Part shown: positions 1 through 12,249 of the stretch, one piece after another
How positions within the stretch are numbered: the first letter of the stretch is position 1
How the letters are laid out: each line of letters opens with the position of its first letter
Origin: Nymphaea colorata
Lineage: Eukaryota; Streptophyta; Magnoliopsida; Nymphaeales; Nymphaeaceae
NCBI RefSeq assembly: GCF_008831285.2
Contig: NC_045140.1
Location: forward strand, 11,096,505 to 11,156,504
Reading direction: 5' to 3'
Length of the DNA stretch: 60,000 nt
Notes under the pieces: generated by a model
Database searches by the model: none
What the model saw: only the letters and a program-made list of their open reading frames with translations
What the model was told of the DNA's origin: nothing
Position numbers and translations under genes: made by a program

Positions 1-1110
1 TGTTGGAGGCACCTTTCCAGTTTGCTCTTGTGAGGGGCTATGCTCCAATACCATAAGGGGGGATCTTATGTTTATGTAGAAGTACACAGAGGTCTCACCA
101 CCTGGTACTGATGTTACTCTCTTCCCTGGGGCAAGGGGAAGGAGGGAATGGGATCACCCTCTCTTCCATTTGAAAATCCTATTCACTATGTCACTTTGCT
201 TATAAGACAAACTTTGAGCATACTTTCTTGTGCCACCAAATATAAAGAGTTTTTATTTTGCTGTCACTGGAATTACAATAAGACTGAGTTTTCCCTTTTT
301 AATTGCGGAAAGAAAAATGCCCCTTGTTTGATAGATGCGAAAAATAATCATGAAGTCAAAGACATATGGGACACTAAAAAAATATATTTCTGTACACTGC
401 ATTGAACATTTGATTGAAAATTTTGGAAGTGTGTGGGAAGAAAACAAAATGAAAACAAATATATACAGAAAAAATGGATGAATTGAAATAAGCTCAATAA
501 CAGAATAAGTTGAATGATGTACTGTAGATCCACCTAAGTCTCAAAGCAAACAATAACCTTAGAGACATAAGATTATGGTCTTGGAGGTTTTACATGGAAG
601 GTGGAAGCAAAAACAAAAAGCTCTTTAATAACGGTTTGAGGAAACCAGGTTTTCTAAAAGAGATTGAAAACCTGACCCCTCCTAGGTTATTCTATAAACT
701 GGGTTTTGAGTGTATCACCAAAACAAAAAAAAACCATGTTTCCAAAACTCAAGAAAAATTTTGGTTTCCATAAAACCAAATTTTTACAAAACTAAGTTAA
801 ATGAGGTTGTTATTCAACCAAGCTTAAATTTGTTACAAACCAACTTTTGATCAAATCGATGTGTTTCATACCCAACAAACATTTTTTTATTTAATTCGTT
901 CCCTGCCCCAAACAAAAACATTAAAAGTATAGAAGTGATGGCCTTTAACTAGACCACACAATTTCCATCCATGGCCCCAACAATGTACAACAAAAATAAA
1001 AGTAATGTTCATCCAGCTACTCAGCCAGAGTGTCCAATTGGCAAAATCACGCAATATTTTGACGTCATATGGGGTGTGCATGTATGATGTAGGTAAGACC
1101 AAATATACAC
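1..1110. other. AT-rich intergenic sequence, no gene seen
   Basis: No protein family is recognisable on either strand. The short open frames here lack similarity to anything I know and have the AT-driven composition of non-coding DNA. A stretch around 690-890 contains many AAAACCA and TTTTGGTTT words, similar in style to 4,440-4,620, and may be a degenerate small element. Confidence 0.5.
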
Positions 1111-1230
1111 ATTAGAAACCGCACAAACGTCGAAAGATTGTTTGTACGATAGCTCTGTCAGCACGTCAAAAAGGTGGCCCCGATTTAAATATTAGAAATC
1201 GCACAACCACGAAAGGTTTTTGTACGATAG
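1111..1230. repeat. Pair of about 42-bp imperfect direct repeats
   Basis: A segment beginning ATTAGAAACCGCACAAACG and ending TTTGTACGATAG (1,111-1,152) recurs in slightly changed form at 1,190-1,230. The two copies are about 80 bp apart. The function is unknown. Confidence 0.6.
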
Positions 1231-3990
1231 TAAACCATTACCCGTTGGACATAAGGTCATGTGTATGGCATAAATAAATACTCTAAAGCTGTAAAATGTT
1301 AAAAATATTTTCAGCAGAATCTTTTTTTTTTTATTGATTGCATTTCGGTTACAGACGGTTAATTAAGTTTGGTAAGTGATTCGACCAATTATATACTTTT
1401 TTCATATTTTAAATTATTTTCTTTACAAAATCTATTATTTGCACATCACAAAAATATCTCTTTAGAAATGACCAGAAAAGATTCCTAGAAAGTAAGCCTG
1501 GCCGTTAAAAAAGCTACAATGTTAACAAACATAATAGTTTTTCAATGTGAAATAAATTTCTAGGCGAATTAACGATCTAACTTTTTCATCTTAATTACAA
1601 TAACTAATTCTATAATATATGGGGTGACCTCCCATCAGTTTGGAAAGGAATTATAAAACTGATCATTGAGATATAATTTTATCTCTATATCGAAAACTAG
1701 TGAAACCAAAGTAATCAAAATCGGCCTCTAACCCCCCAATTCACCATGCCTCCAAAGTTATAAGTCCTAGGCTGCTTTAACATGGATGAAAACAAAAGTG
1801 TACATTTTCACTTGAATATCGGGCCACATCACTTAATACGCAAGGACATAACCCAGAGTAATCAAAATCTGCCTCTAACCCACCAACTGGCAAAAGTACG
1901 AAGCTTATTTCACTTGTTACACCAACAAATTGGGTGAGAATTTATTAAAATGTTTTAAATTTTTTAAAAATTTGCTTGAGATATTCTTAAGATATACAAC
2001 TTTGTCATATTATAATCGAGAATTCTTCTCGATATAATACCCATACACATTTTTTGTGGCAATGATTTTTATTGGCAATGATTTTTATTGTTATTGAGTA
2101 TACATCTACGCTTTAAAATGATAGCGAGTTCTTAATGAGCTCATCATGCTTTCAAGGACAAGGACCGACTTTCATGTCTGCCTATATAAATGTTTGATGG
2201 CCTCAAAAAAATTCCCTCTCACATTAAACAAAAAAGCTTGAAACCCACCACAATGAACTTCTCCCTTCATCACTTTTTCTTTTTCTAATATAAGAGAGAA
2301 AATAATGAGGGCGATATTTTTCTTTTCCCGAGCATGTGATGCAAAGCACTCGTTTTCCTTTCCATTTCAAGTTGAGGGCGACTTTATAGTCCTTCACCCA
2401 TAGCGGGTGAAATGGTTGAGCCATCTTTATGAACTATACTGCGGGTTGTACGGCAGTTGGGCCTTTTCATTTATGTTAAAGGCCATGATAAATAACTTGC
2501 TTTGAAGTTACACAACTTTTTTTAAAAAATTTTAATAAAATAAGTAAAAAGATATTTTTCGATAACAGTTTTTATATTATTAAAAAATTTTTGAAGAGAA
2601 AGGGATATTAGGGTGCTGTAAAAAACTTTTTATTTACCAAAATTCATTTTTACTGATTATTTAAAAGGTTTATTTTTACGATATTTTTTTTATTTTTGAT
2701 TGTTTGCATTTTCCTGTTTGATTGAATGAATACCAAGTTAACTTGCAACTACTACGCACAAGATAAAAGTAGCTCAAACGCCAATACAACCCTATATCAT
2801 AAACCCTTAACCATAAAAAAAAAAGTAATTCGGCTTTCACTTTATAACAACAACACTGGTTTTTTTTATCAAAAACATAATATAGGATATGTTTTTAAAA
2901 AAGAGTAATTTTAAAAAATAAATAATATTAAGGAGTAGAAAAGTTTCATCTCAAACAAATAAAAAAAAATAAAAGAAATTGTGGCAATCAATGGCCTAAT
3001 GGTGAACCCTGTCCTCTCAATTGCGTCACGTCCCAGCAGGCAGCAGCCAACTCAATGCAAATTTAGTAGCCATTAATGTGGGATTGTCGTCTTTCCAGCA
3101 GATTTATGTCTATCAATAAATAACACTTATCATTTAAAAAATTACAAATAGCGTTTGAATGTATAAAACAATTCACAAATGAAAAAAACATTAAAATAAA
3201 AATGATATTTTACCCGAACGAGAAAGAAATATTTTTTTCACAAACTGCACGGCGAAGTCTGACCTCTTCAAAACGTTACATCATTTTACACTCTGCTTTT
3301 GTAGTTACAATCATACTCCTAAGAAAAGTGAAATTGTAGAAAGACATCCGAGAAATGTAAATTTTTAAAAAGCCATTCTATTTAGTTTTTCTCTTACATA
3401 TAAAATGTCTCGGGCGGAGGGTCCTAACTAATTAAAAGAACAAATTTATATTAAAATTTTTTAAAATCTTTAGTTGTTTAATATATTTTTTGTATTTTGA
3501 TTTAGTTTGGCAATCAATCAAACCATCATTTAGTTGGATCAAACGATGGTTTGACTTGGCCCTTAAAAAAAAAAATTGTAGCTTCACCCTGTCCTTAACC
3601 CAAGGGCCTGCTACTCCCAAAACCATAAAAAGCGAAGTTATTTTCAGAACATCCGACGACATTTTCATGATATCGTTTCCAAATGCGACGTGAGATGCCG
3701 ACCAATTACTTTCAAAGAAAAACTGCTTCATTCTTATCAAGTCATGCCGACGATCGAGTTCCGGCGAAGGAAAACGGAGAGCACAGGTGTACACATCATA
3801 AGCCAAAAAGCCACTTTTCGCCGCTGCGGTGACAAAGTCCGGCCGTCTCGACTTGTTCACATTATCTGGTCATGAACCGGTCACGGGCCGGCGACTCGCC
3901 GCCATCGGTGCCGCTTTCTACTTTACAACGACTTGCCCAACGCGTGCAACCAATAAAATCCACGAGCCATGCTTTAAGTTGGATGTTTAT
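1222..3990 (+). repeat. Segmental duplication, left copy (truncated)
   Basis: Several blocks match, in the same order and orientation, blocks found between 4.6 and 16.2 kb. They are 1,222-1,640 with 4,622-4,972; parts of 1,790-1,920 with 6,085-6,150 and 6,549-6,572; 2,404-2,760 with 7,238-7,470; 2,980-3,390 with 12,250-12,680; and 3,612-3,990 with 15,770-16,170. The last block is the upstream region of the lectin receptor kinase at 16,393. In this copy the homology stops at about 3,990 with no kinase coding sequence following. The copies are diverged, with many substitutions and indels, so the duplication is not recent. Boundaries were judged by eye. Confidence 0.7.
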
Positions 3991-4002
3991 GCTTCACTTC
4001 AA

Positions 4003-4140
4003 TTTTTTTTTTAAATTACAAGTAAATTTTAAAAAAATTTATTTATTTTATATAAAAAAATTTATAAAATAATATTTCAACCCATATCAAAAGTTAAAAA
4101 CTTAATTTTGACTCCCCTCATAAAAATTTCTACCTCTACC
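4003..4140 (+). repeat. AT-rich interspersed repeat, copy 1 of 3
   Basis: This is a run of TTTTAAAAATTTAT-like sequence followed by CTCATAAAAATTTCTACCTCTACC. Similar copies lie at 6,241-6,388 (same orientation) and 13,878-14,012 (inverted). This one sits directly after the truncated end of the left duplication copy. Confidence 0.55.
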
Positions 4141-4621
4141 GATTACATAGTTGAACGGAGGGAATTGGAGAAAGAATGCTGCCGAGAAGGGAAGCCAAGT
4201 GTATGTTCCCTCTCAAATTGCAAAACCAAAATATCACCGATATTTCAAGATTTTTATGAAAATGTTCAATTTTTTCCCTGATTTGCATGTTGGTCCTTTA
4301 GCTGGTTTTTGTGTTTTCTGTTTTATCTATCTTGCTATTTGAATTTCAATTTCAAATCAAATTTCTGGAAATGAGGAGGAAAATGATGCCACCGAGACTT
4401 TGCAGGTTAATTTCCTTGCCCCTCGATTCCACTGACCTTGCCATTTAAATTAACTAACTATAAAACAACGCTCATTCAGCTGAAAGTTTTTAAAAGCACC
4501 TCTAAAACCCTTTTTTGTTTTGTCATTCAAATAAAAACCTGGTTTTCAACATCCATTAAAAAAATGGTTTTGACAAAAACCATTTTTTCAAGGGGCTCTT
4601 CCAAACGCTACCTAAAGTTTT
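4141..4621. other. Intergenic sequence between the two duplication copies
   Basis: No gene is recognised. The part from 4,440 to 4,620 is rich in AAAACC and TTTTGG words and ends in CCAAACGCTACC, which resembles the end of a small non-autonomous element, but I could not define termini. Confidence 0.4.
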
Positions 4622-5441
4622 TTGTAAGATAGCTGTCAAAAATAGTTTAAAGCTGAAAAATGTTCAAAACATTTTAGAGAGTGGCCTTTGTTATTTTTAT
4701 TGATTGCGTTTCTGTTCCGCATGGTTAATTAGTTCTTTGCAATGATTCCTCCAATTATATACATTTCTCACTTTTAAATTCTTTTTCCTTTTGGCAAAAT
4801 CTATGCACATCAACAAAAATATCGTTTTAAGAATGACCAGAAACAATTCCTAAAAAATAACCGAGAAAAAATCTAAAATATTACAAATCAAGCAAACATA
4901 ACATTTTCATGTGAAATAAATTTCTATGCGAATTAACGATCTCATTGTATAATATTTGGGTTGACCTCCCGGCAATGAAACTAATTGCAAAGATGTTTAC
5001 TTCTGTCTAAAATTATGAAAACAAACATACAAATTTGTTTTAGACGTACAGGAGTCGTTTGATAGGTTAAAATATTTTTAGCATTGGTTATTAAACCTTT
5101 TAAAAATGTTAATTGCTGGCTTTAAAAATATAATGTTTGTATGAATAACTATCCCTTAGGTTATGCATATTATATCTACATTTGAGATAGTATAGAAAAG
5201 ACAAGTAGAAATGAAAAGAGATTAAAAAAAAACGTGTAACTCATCCGTCCACCCGGAATAGCGACCGGTTCGATATACGAGTAAAACTAGCATACACGTA
5301 TTAGTTGTGTCTCCTTTATAATCGGCACCAAACCTCAACCCTTCCTACAGGTCACCTCTGGGTTAAGCTTGCACTCCTAACTGTGACATGAACATGGTTA
5401 CATTACCGATTAGCAAGAAGTTTATAGCCACCATTTGGAAA

Positions 5442-5975
5442 TAGGGGTGAACATGAGCCTTGTCCAGCCTTCAGTTCGAGCTCAGCTTGACTAATAAAAC
5501 CTCGAGATAAACTCGACTCGAGCTATTATGGAAGCAGCTTGAGCTCGACTCGACAGTTATGTGTTGGGCTCGAGCTCAACTCGATTAAGGTTCGACAAAC
5601 TAGTTTGAATAAAATTGATATTCACCATTACGTGTTGAGATCGAAATCGACTCGGCTAAGGCTTGACAAACTTGTTTGAATAGAATTGATATTCATCTTT
5701 GTGTTGAACTCGAATTCGAACTCGACTCGATTAAGGCTCGACAAACTCGTAAACTCGTTTGAATATATCGACTTGATTAAGGCTCAACAAACTCGATCAA
5801 GGCTCGAGCTCGACTCGGCAGTTACGTGTTGAGCTCGAACTCAACTTGATTTTTTGAATGAGTCCACTCATCAACTCGAGGTTGACTCGTTAAGCAAATG
5901 ACATGGCTCGAACTTGTTCACGAGCTGAGCTTTAACAAGTCGAGCTCGAATAACTTGAGTTGTTGTCCACCCCTA
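5442..5975. mobile_element. hAT-like non-autonomous element (MITE)
   Basis: The termini are inverted: the left end reads TAGGGGTGAACA and the right end reads TGTCCACCCCTA. An 8-bp target duplication flanks it, TTTGGAAA at 5,434-5,441 and CTTGGAAA at 5,976-5,983, matching at 7 of 8 bases. An 8-bp duplication with a TAGGG-type terminus is typical of the hAT superfamily. The interior is made of many irregular copies of GAGCTCGACTCGA-like and TTGACAAACT-like words on both strands. It has no coding capacity. A larger element with the same style of subterminal words is at 43,482-44,557. Confidence 0.85.
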
Positions 5976-6240
5976 CTTGGAAAAGAGGCTTGAAAAGTCT
6001 CCATTCTATCTACTTCCAAAGTTTTCGGCTACTTCGGCATTAAGGATGGCAGTGGTGTATACTTAAACTTAGATAACAAGTATCATCACTAAAGTCGCAA
6101 GGACATAGCCTACGGATATCAAGGTAAAGACCTGCCTTAAAAAGGCCCTTAATCCACCAACTTGGATGTCTTAAACACCCTATGCCCCTTGAGGCAGGTG
6201 GGGAGCTAAGGTTGGGTTTGCTTGGGCTTTGATCCCACTT

Positions 6241-6388
6241 CAATTTTTTTTAATATATATATAAATTTTAGAAAATTTTACTTGTTTTATATAAAAATTT
6301 TGAAAAATGATATTTCGGCGCTAGTCAAAATTTAAAAAACTTTAATTCGGCATTCCTCATAAAAAAAAATTCTAGTTCTACCCCTGCC
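6241..6388 (+). repeat. AT-rich interspersed repeat, copy 2 of 3
   Basis: Same family as 4,003-4,140: TATATAAAAATTTTGAAAAATGAT followed by CTCATAAAAAAAAATTCTAG and TTCTACCCCTG. The part from 6,389 to 7,080 holds no recognisable gene apart from short blocks of the segmental duplication. Confidence 0.55.
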
Positions 6389-7083
6389 TTGAGGGGTGTT
6401 AGAAGAATACGATCACAAATTAAAGCTTACATTTCCTGACAACGAAAGGATTTCTGGAAACATTTTAATTTTAATTACAAAATGGGCCATCTTCCTGATT
6501 TGATTTACTGTATTCTTAGTTTACACGAAAGTCGCCCAACTCTCAAGAGTAGGAAGCTTATTTCACTTGTTACGTTTCCATTGTTGCTTGTTAGAGGACT
6601 TAACCGACCATCTACAGATAGGGATTTCTGTGGATCGAATATCCAACCGAAATGGTTAAAAATAGTTGGATAGGAAGAAAAAGTTAATGCCCAGTTAAAA
6701 AATTGGATCAATATTGGATTTAAGAAATGAAGATCGATCGGATTCGATTCAGTTTTAAATATAAATGTCTTTGGAACCGAATGCTCCAGGAATCGGTCAT
6801 TGGGTTCCAAAGTACACAGCGTCCTTGTTACGGAATACCCTTAAAGAATTTAAAAATCATATATTTTTTTTATATAGTAATACGTTAACTTTTAAAAAAA
6901 ATTGTAAAAATATGTGTCATTTATTTTTCTCTCAGCCTCTGGCCTTGCTGTCCTCGACCGAACGCCGCTAGTTTTTGTTTTACATTTTTTCTTTTAGTTT
7001 AAGATTTTCACACTATATGGGAAGCTCTCCACTCTCTACTTCTTATAATCGAGTTTTTTTTTTCTTTTCTTTTATAAAGTTAT

Positions 7084-7138
<55 letters not shown>
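7084..7138. repeat. (TA)n microsatellite
   Basis: An almost pure TA run with one interruption (TACATA). Such runs are expected to vary in length between individuals. Confidence 0.95.
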
Positions 7139-7142
<4 letters not shown>

Positions 7143-7484
7143 ATACCTTGTAACTGCTGCAGACTTTAACCATGTGATGTTAAATGCTAAAAGCGTCCCA
7201 AGTTAAATGAGGGCAACTTGCACTTATGCGCTTTTATCTGAGATGGTGTAATGGTTCAACCACCTTATGACACACGGCAAAGCAGGTCATACCCCAGGCA
7301 TAAGAAATTCACTGCTTTGAAGTTAAACAGTTTTTCTTTCAATTTAAATTAAAGTAAGATAAGAAGAGTTTTTTCCACTACAGTCTATATTATTAGACAT
7401 TTTCCCACCCTGTTCATTTTCTTGTTTGAATAAGATGTTAGCTTGCAACTGCTACCACAGAGAAAAAAGATAGTTTCTACTCCC

Positions 7485-7988
7485 GTGCACCTCATGAAAG
7501 TAGAACACAAGATGGAAGTACACTAAATCCTTATCAAACACAAACACAGCTCTAAAATAATGATAGAAGGTCAGCAAGAGGTAAAGGTTTTGAAACGAGG
7601 AGGCCGTCATCACAGGCAAGGAGAGTAGAAGAACCAAGGTTTATTGGAGACAACAACATAGTCGAACAGATTTAGACATCTTGAGACTGATATAAATGGT
7701 CAGAAAGTGAGTGAATCCCCTCAACATGCTAGAAAAGAAGCAGTGGACCAACAGAAAACTCCAATTGATGTGAATGCGTGAATACGATGCCAGGGGGAAG
7801 GTCTGGCTGCTCAGGCACATTTTGTTCATCGGTCCATTAGCCTTGACAAATTCAACAACTAAAATGAGTTCTTGATAAACAAAAGTTGAAATGACCAAGA
7901 GCGCCTTTCGACGTCTCACTTCAAAGAGAAAGGTAAATATAGATTGGCAGAGATGACTCTGTTTCCTTCAACCCCTCCAGGTTTTTGT
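7485..7988. repeat. About 500-bp direct repeat, copy a
   Basis: From GTGCACCTCATGAAAGTAG to CCCCTCCAGGTTTTT this segment is repeated at 8,135-8,636 with only scattered substitutions. Parallel stop-free stretches on the - strand are shared by both copies, but frames are broken within each and no protein family is recognised. It may be the coding remnant of an unidentified mobile element. Confidence 0.85.
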
Positions 7989-8118
7989 GGTTGTCCTGGT
8001 TCCTAACATTTTATGATTGTTCTGATTCCTAATCTTTTTTGGTTTAGAACCGCTAGGGGGCGGGTTGGAATCTGCCAAACCAAAGGCCTAAGCATAAGAG
8101 TGGGTCGAGTTGTTACAA
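7989..8118 (-). mobile_element. LTR-like remnant between the direct repeats
   Basis: The block from GTTGTCCTGGTTCCTAAC to GAGTGGGTCGAGTTGTTACA matches the right half of the small TG...CA element at 10,456-10,688. On the - strand it starts TGTAACAACTCGACCC, a common start of plant Ty3/gypsy LTRs. It lies exactly between the two 500-bp repeats, so the repeats may be parts of one rearranged retroelement. Confidence 0.55.
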
Positions 8119-8134
8119 AATGATATTTTGGCCC

Positions 8135-8636
8135 TTGCACCTCATGAAAGTAGAACACAAGATAGAAATACACTAAATCCTTCTCAAACACAAACACAAC
8201 CCTAAAATAATGAAAGAGGGTCGGCAAGAGGTAAAGGTTTTGGAACGAGGAGACAGTCATCACAGGCAAGGAGAGCAGTAGAACCAAGGTTTATTGGAGA
8301 CAACATCATAGTCGAACAGATTTAGACATCTTGAGACGGATATAAATGGTCAGAAAGTGAGTGAATCCCCTCAGCACGCTAGAAAAGAGGGAATGGACCA
8401 AGAGAAAACTCCAGCTGATGTGAATGCATGAATACGATGCCAGGGGGAAGGTCTGGCTACTCGGGCACACTTTGGTCATCGGTCCGTTAGCCTTGGCAAA
8501 TTCAACAACTAAAATGAGTTCTTGATAAACTAAACTTGAAAGGACCAAGAGCGCCTTTCGACGTCTCAGTTCAAAGACAAAGGTAAATATGGATTGGCAG
8601 AGATGACCCTGTCTCCCTCGACCCCTCCAGGTTTTT
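8135..8636. repeat. About 500-bp direct repeat, copy b
   Basis: Second copy of 7,485-7,988, with a period of about 650 bp including the spacer. The two copies share position-for-position most of their length, so the duplication is younger than the 1.2-16 kb segmental duplication. Confidence 0.85.
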
Positions 8637-9111
8637 CCAACTCAGAATTTCACAAGTGTCCTCTTGGGGAACCGAAAGGTCGAGGTAGTAGCCTGATGTT
8701 AAGGGGAGAGTCAATCCTAGAGCCCAGTTCAGAGCTTCAAAGTGGGAGGATGTAGAATCGAGTATGGCAGAGTAAAGAACACTGTGGACCTTTAGGACTC
8801 TCAAGGAGTTCGCTAACACTGCGAAAGGCTCATAGCTTTTGGAGGAGTTAGTGACAGACGAAGCATTTGTAGATGATATGTTAGAAGTCGACCCCCTTGA
8901 CCTCCCACTAGACCCAAGAGAAGATGGGGCACTCGTTATGGTAGCTACAACACCTGACGAAGTGTCGGCCTCGGCTTATAATTAGTTTAGAGAGGCTGAC
9001 AGTTTCCTGGCACTGGAGGAGCATGTAATAGGTATGTAGGTGATGATTCCCCACCGCCCTCACCCCGGCTAGTTTCTATCACTTCTTTTTGATGCATGTG
9101 CTTTCAAGAAA
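8637..9111. other. Unidentified sequence downstream of repeat copy b
   Basis: An open frame on the - strand (8,819-8,571) enters the end of repeat copy b and could be part of the same unknown element protein. Its residues do not match any family I recognise. The rest, to 9,111, shows nothing. Confidence 0.35.
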
Positions 9112-11300
9112 TGTTCGTGGATTGGTCAGTAATGTGGCACAGTTTGAATTATCTTCTTTTATATGAAACTTTAGATTGAAATTTTGGTTTTGTTGGAACC
9201 TACCTCTTGGAGTCATCCCTGTATAATTGGCTTCGTAACCATAGCAATTACGCTTTTGTTTACAATAGTAATGGGATTTATGAGTTAGTAAGAATTATAA
9301 TATGATAGAATCCCTTTGTTCTTGATGTACATGTTATATCAATTGAGTAATACTAGATATCTTTATGTTGTAAGTATAGAATAATTTAGAAAAAGTTTGT
9401 TCTTGTTATACGTAGGCATGGCTTCCAAAGGTTATAGGATCACCTTCACCAGATGGAGCTGCCGATTATTATTGTGGGATACTTTAGTGACATGTGCTTT
9501 CATCGGGACAAATATGGATGGGCTCCCAACACCTCCTTTTGAAGCTTTCAATGGTTTCCAAGTGGGGCTATACTTAGCATTATTGAAAATGGAGATAGAC
9601 GGTTCGCATGAAGCAAAATCAAGAAGCTGGCGTGGAGGTACATTGGAGCGATGACCGATCCATCAAGTTTAGTCTTAGTGTGCTACCCAAAACTATATTT
9701 GGCCATAGCGTCTTAGTGTTAGAGTTGAAGGGGAGAACTAATGACATTGCAAACAGCGGTACATTCAAATACTTCAACTTCTAGTGTCTCCGAGAAGGCA
9801 ACTATGAGGTTGTTCATAGGAGATGGAGTCAAAGTGTTAGAGGCTGCATGATGATTTGTCTTGTGTAGAAATTGGAGGCAATCCTTAAAGCTTTATTCTG
9901 GTGAATTTCAGCAGTATATAGCAACATTCACCACCGTGTGGACCAGTTGCGCAAAAAACTTCAAGTGATTCAGGACATGATAGAAGCTGGGCACAATTGG
10001 GATGGTAACTTGGAATGGGTGATCAGGCAAGAGCTCCATAATTCAATTCAAGAAGAAACCCCTTTTTGGAAGCAAAAAGCTAGAACCAGTTGGCTGAAAG
10101 AGGTAGATACAAATACAAATTTCTTTCAATCTCAAGCTAATAAGAGATAAAATCGTAATTGATAAAACCACATACAATGGACTGTAGTAGGTCTTGGAGG
10201 TTAATGCTACCTACCTATTTCAAAAATGTTTACAGTCATGATGGTTTTGATGGATCATTGTTTGAGAATCTCGATGACGGTCCTCACATTAACAGTGAAG
10301 AAAATGCTACACTTATGATGCCTGTCACAGATTCAAAAGTCAAACTAGTAGTGTTTAGTTGTGGCAGTGACAAAGCTCCAAGACCACGTGGTTTTTAATT
10401 TTTCCAAATCTTATTGGGACGTAATTGGTCCAGATGTTTGTGAGGCAGTTAAAGATGTAACACCCTCAAAGTTTAGCAATGTATTCAAGATTGTGAGGAA
10501 TCTTCAAAGGTTTATAAAGTGAGGTCCCAAAGTTTAGTCCTGTATTGAAAATTGTGGGTGATCTTCAAGGGCTTATAAAGGAAGGTCATTAATGAGATGA
10601 TTGTCCTGGTTCCTAGTCTTTTATGATTGTCCTCTTCCTGGATCTCCGAACCAGGGGCCCGAGCCCAAGAGTGGGTCGGGTTGTTACAAAAGTCTTCAAT
10701 ACTAGCAAACTAGTTTGCAAGGTTAATTAGACAGACATTGTACTGATTCCCAACGTTAAAGGTGCCAAAAAAATCCAAGATTTCAGACTCATTGTGCTAT
10801 GTCGTATCTACAAGTTCAATACAAAGCTTAATGTGGCTTCCATTCTCCTTAAACTAGACTTGGCCAAGGTTTACGATAGGCTTAATTGAAATTTCCTCTG
10901 TAAAACGCTATTGTATTTAGGTTTTGAGGAGAATTGGGTGAACAAGGCGATGGTCTGCATTTCCTCGACTTCCTTTACCTTATTGAGTAATGGACGCGAG
11001 GAGAGATTCTTCGATGGCCAGAGAGGCTTGAGACAAAGTGACCCGTTATCACCTTACTTGTTTGTTTTGATCATGGAAATATTTGTAAGAAAGGTGAAGG
11101 ATGAAAGGGAGATTAATCATCTCGTGTTGTCCAAACCTCAGGGCTTTGGCCATCTACATTCCACACTCACCTTCTTAGAGGACCTCATCCTTTTTTATTC
11201 AATTAATATTATCTCTGCATCAATGATCAAAAACCTCCTTCACGACTTGGGCGAAAAAGTAGGATTACTTGTCACAATAGATTCCCTGCACTTATCGTGA
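9112..11300 (+). pseudogene. Degenerate LINE (non-LTR retrotransposon) ORF2 fragment
   Basis: The pieces read in the order of a plant LINE ORF2. NVRGL at about 9,112 is the usual start of the apurinic endonuclease. The linker between endonuclease and reverse transcriptase follows at 9,938-10,150 (QEETPFWKQKARTSWLKE and then NFFQSQANKR). Next come VFSCGSDKAPRP at about 10,340-10,390 and the palm region at 10,911-11,300, with QRGLRQSDPLSPYLFVLIME. The catalytic F(A/V)DD box has decayed to LEDL. Frameshifts and stops occur throughout, and a 233-bp element is inserted at 10,456. It cannot encode a working reverse transcriptase. Confidence 0.85.
10456..10688 (-). mobile_element. Small TG...CA element (solo LTR or TRIM-like) nested in the LINE
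   Basis: The insert begins TGTAACACCCTC and ends GGGTTGTTACA, so its ends are TG/CA and form a short inverted repeat (TGTAACA/TGTTACA). It is flanked by AAAGA (10,451-10,455) and AAAGT (10,689-10,693), a 5-bp target duplication with one mismatch. It separates LINE codons for VCEAVKD from those for the downstream TSKLVCKVN segment. On the - strand it starts TGTAACAACCCGACCCACTC, typical of some gypsy LTRs. Within it a roughly 50-bp segment (CAAAGTTTAG...CTTATAAAG) is repeated twice. Confidence 0.75.
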
Positions 11301-11712
11301 GCACATTGTAAATGAAAGGACAATGGTTTGAGAACGAGTTACGTATGCCACCTCGGCATACGCAACAAGTGTACGCTGCAGTGAACCTTACCGATAATAT
11401 GTATATTTATTTTTATGTTCAAACTGTGTATATGCATATGTATGAAATAACAAATATAATGAAATCACAAACAAGTATGAGATAACAAATTTTACCTTAA
11501 TCCAATTCCTTTTTTCTTTTTTTGCGGTCTTTCGTTTTTATCGCTACAAAAAGTTTCTTTTTTGCATTGATCATTAGGAATAAGGTATGAAATTATATAC
11601 ATGGAAAATTACATACATGGAGGTGGCGTACACAACCAGTTTCACCAAAAAGGAAGTGGCTTTCCTACCTGTGCCTGTAGGCCCTGCACTTATTGTGAGC
11701 TCATTGTGAAAA
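11284..11712 (+). repeat. 30-bp direct repeats flanking about 370 bp
   Basis: CCCTGCACTTATCGTGAGCA at 11,284 and its near-copy at 11,682 (CCCTGCACTTATTGTGAGCT) bracket AT-rich sequence with TACATGG and GTGGCGTAC words. This may mark a small insertion or duplication at the end of the LINE. The remaining region to 12,240 contains nothing I recognise. Confidence 0.45.
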
Positions 11713-12249
11713 TACGTGAACTTTATCATCCATGGTGGAGAAGAACCAACCGGAAAAGCATCCCACTCGATATGGACAGACTTAAAAATGGTGACACTTG
11801 ACAAGCAGTCCCACTCCCTAAAAAATGACGTAAGGAGACTTTGGTTGATTAGAGGGGTGACCCCGACCCTTGGCCACCGCCTTCAGAAGCACTGTTCTTC
11901 GAAGAACCAAGCTCACCATTTCATGGTCATACTCAGTATTTTCATCAGGTGAGGAAATTGTTGTGTATCTCTAGCTGTAATCCGCCCGCTCTTTCTTTAG
12001 TCCCCATATTAAGGAATCTCCTCATGCACTCGAAACAGATAAAATGTGAATTCTAAAAGAACAACACTAGGAACTGGCCATAAGGATATGTTCTTCAAAA
12101 TAAAAAAATGAAATTGTTTTAATTAAATTATAGAAAAAAAAAACGCAGCATGAACGAAAGATTAAAAAAGAAAAGGCCAGTTACGAAAAATAATTATTAA
12201 GATTGGGACTGGTATAAAAAATCCTCGTCTCAAATAAATAAATAAATAA

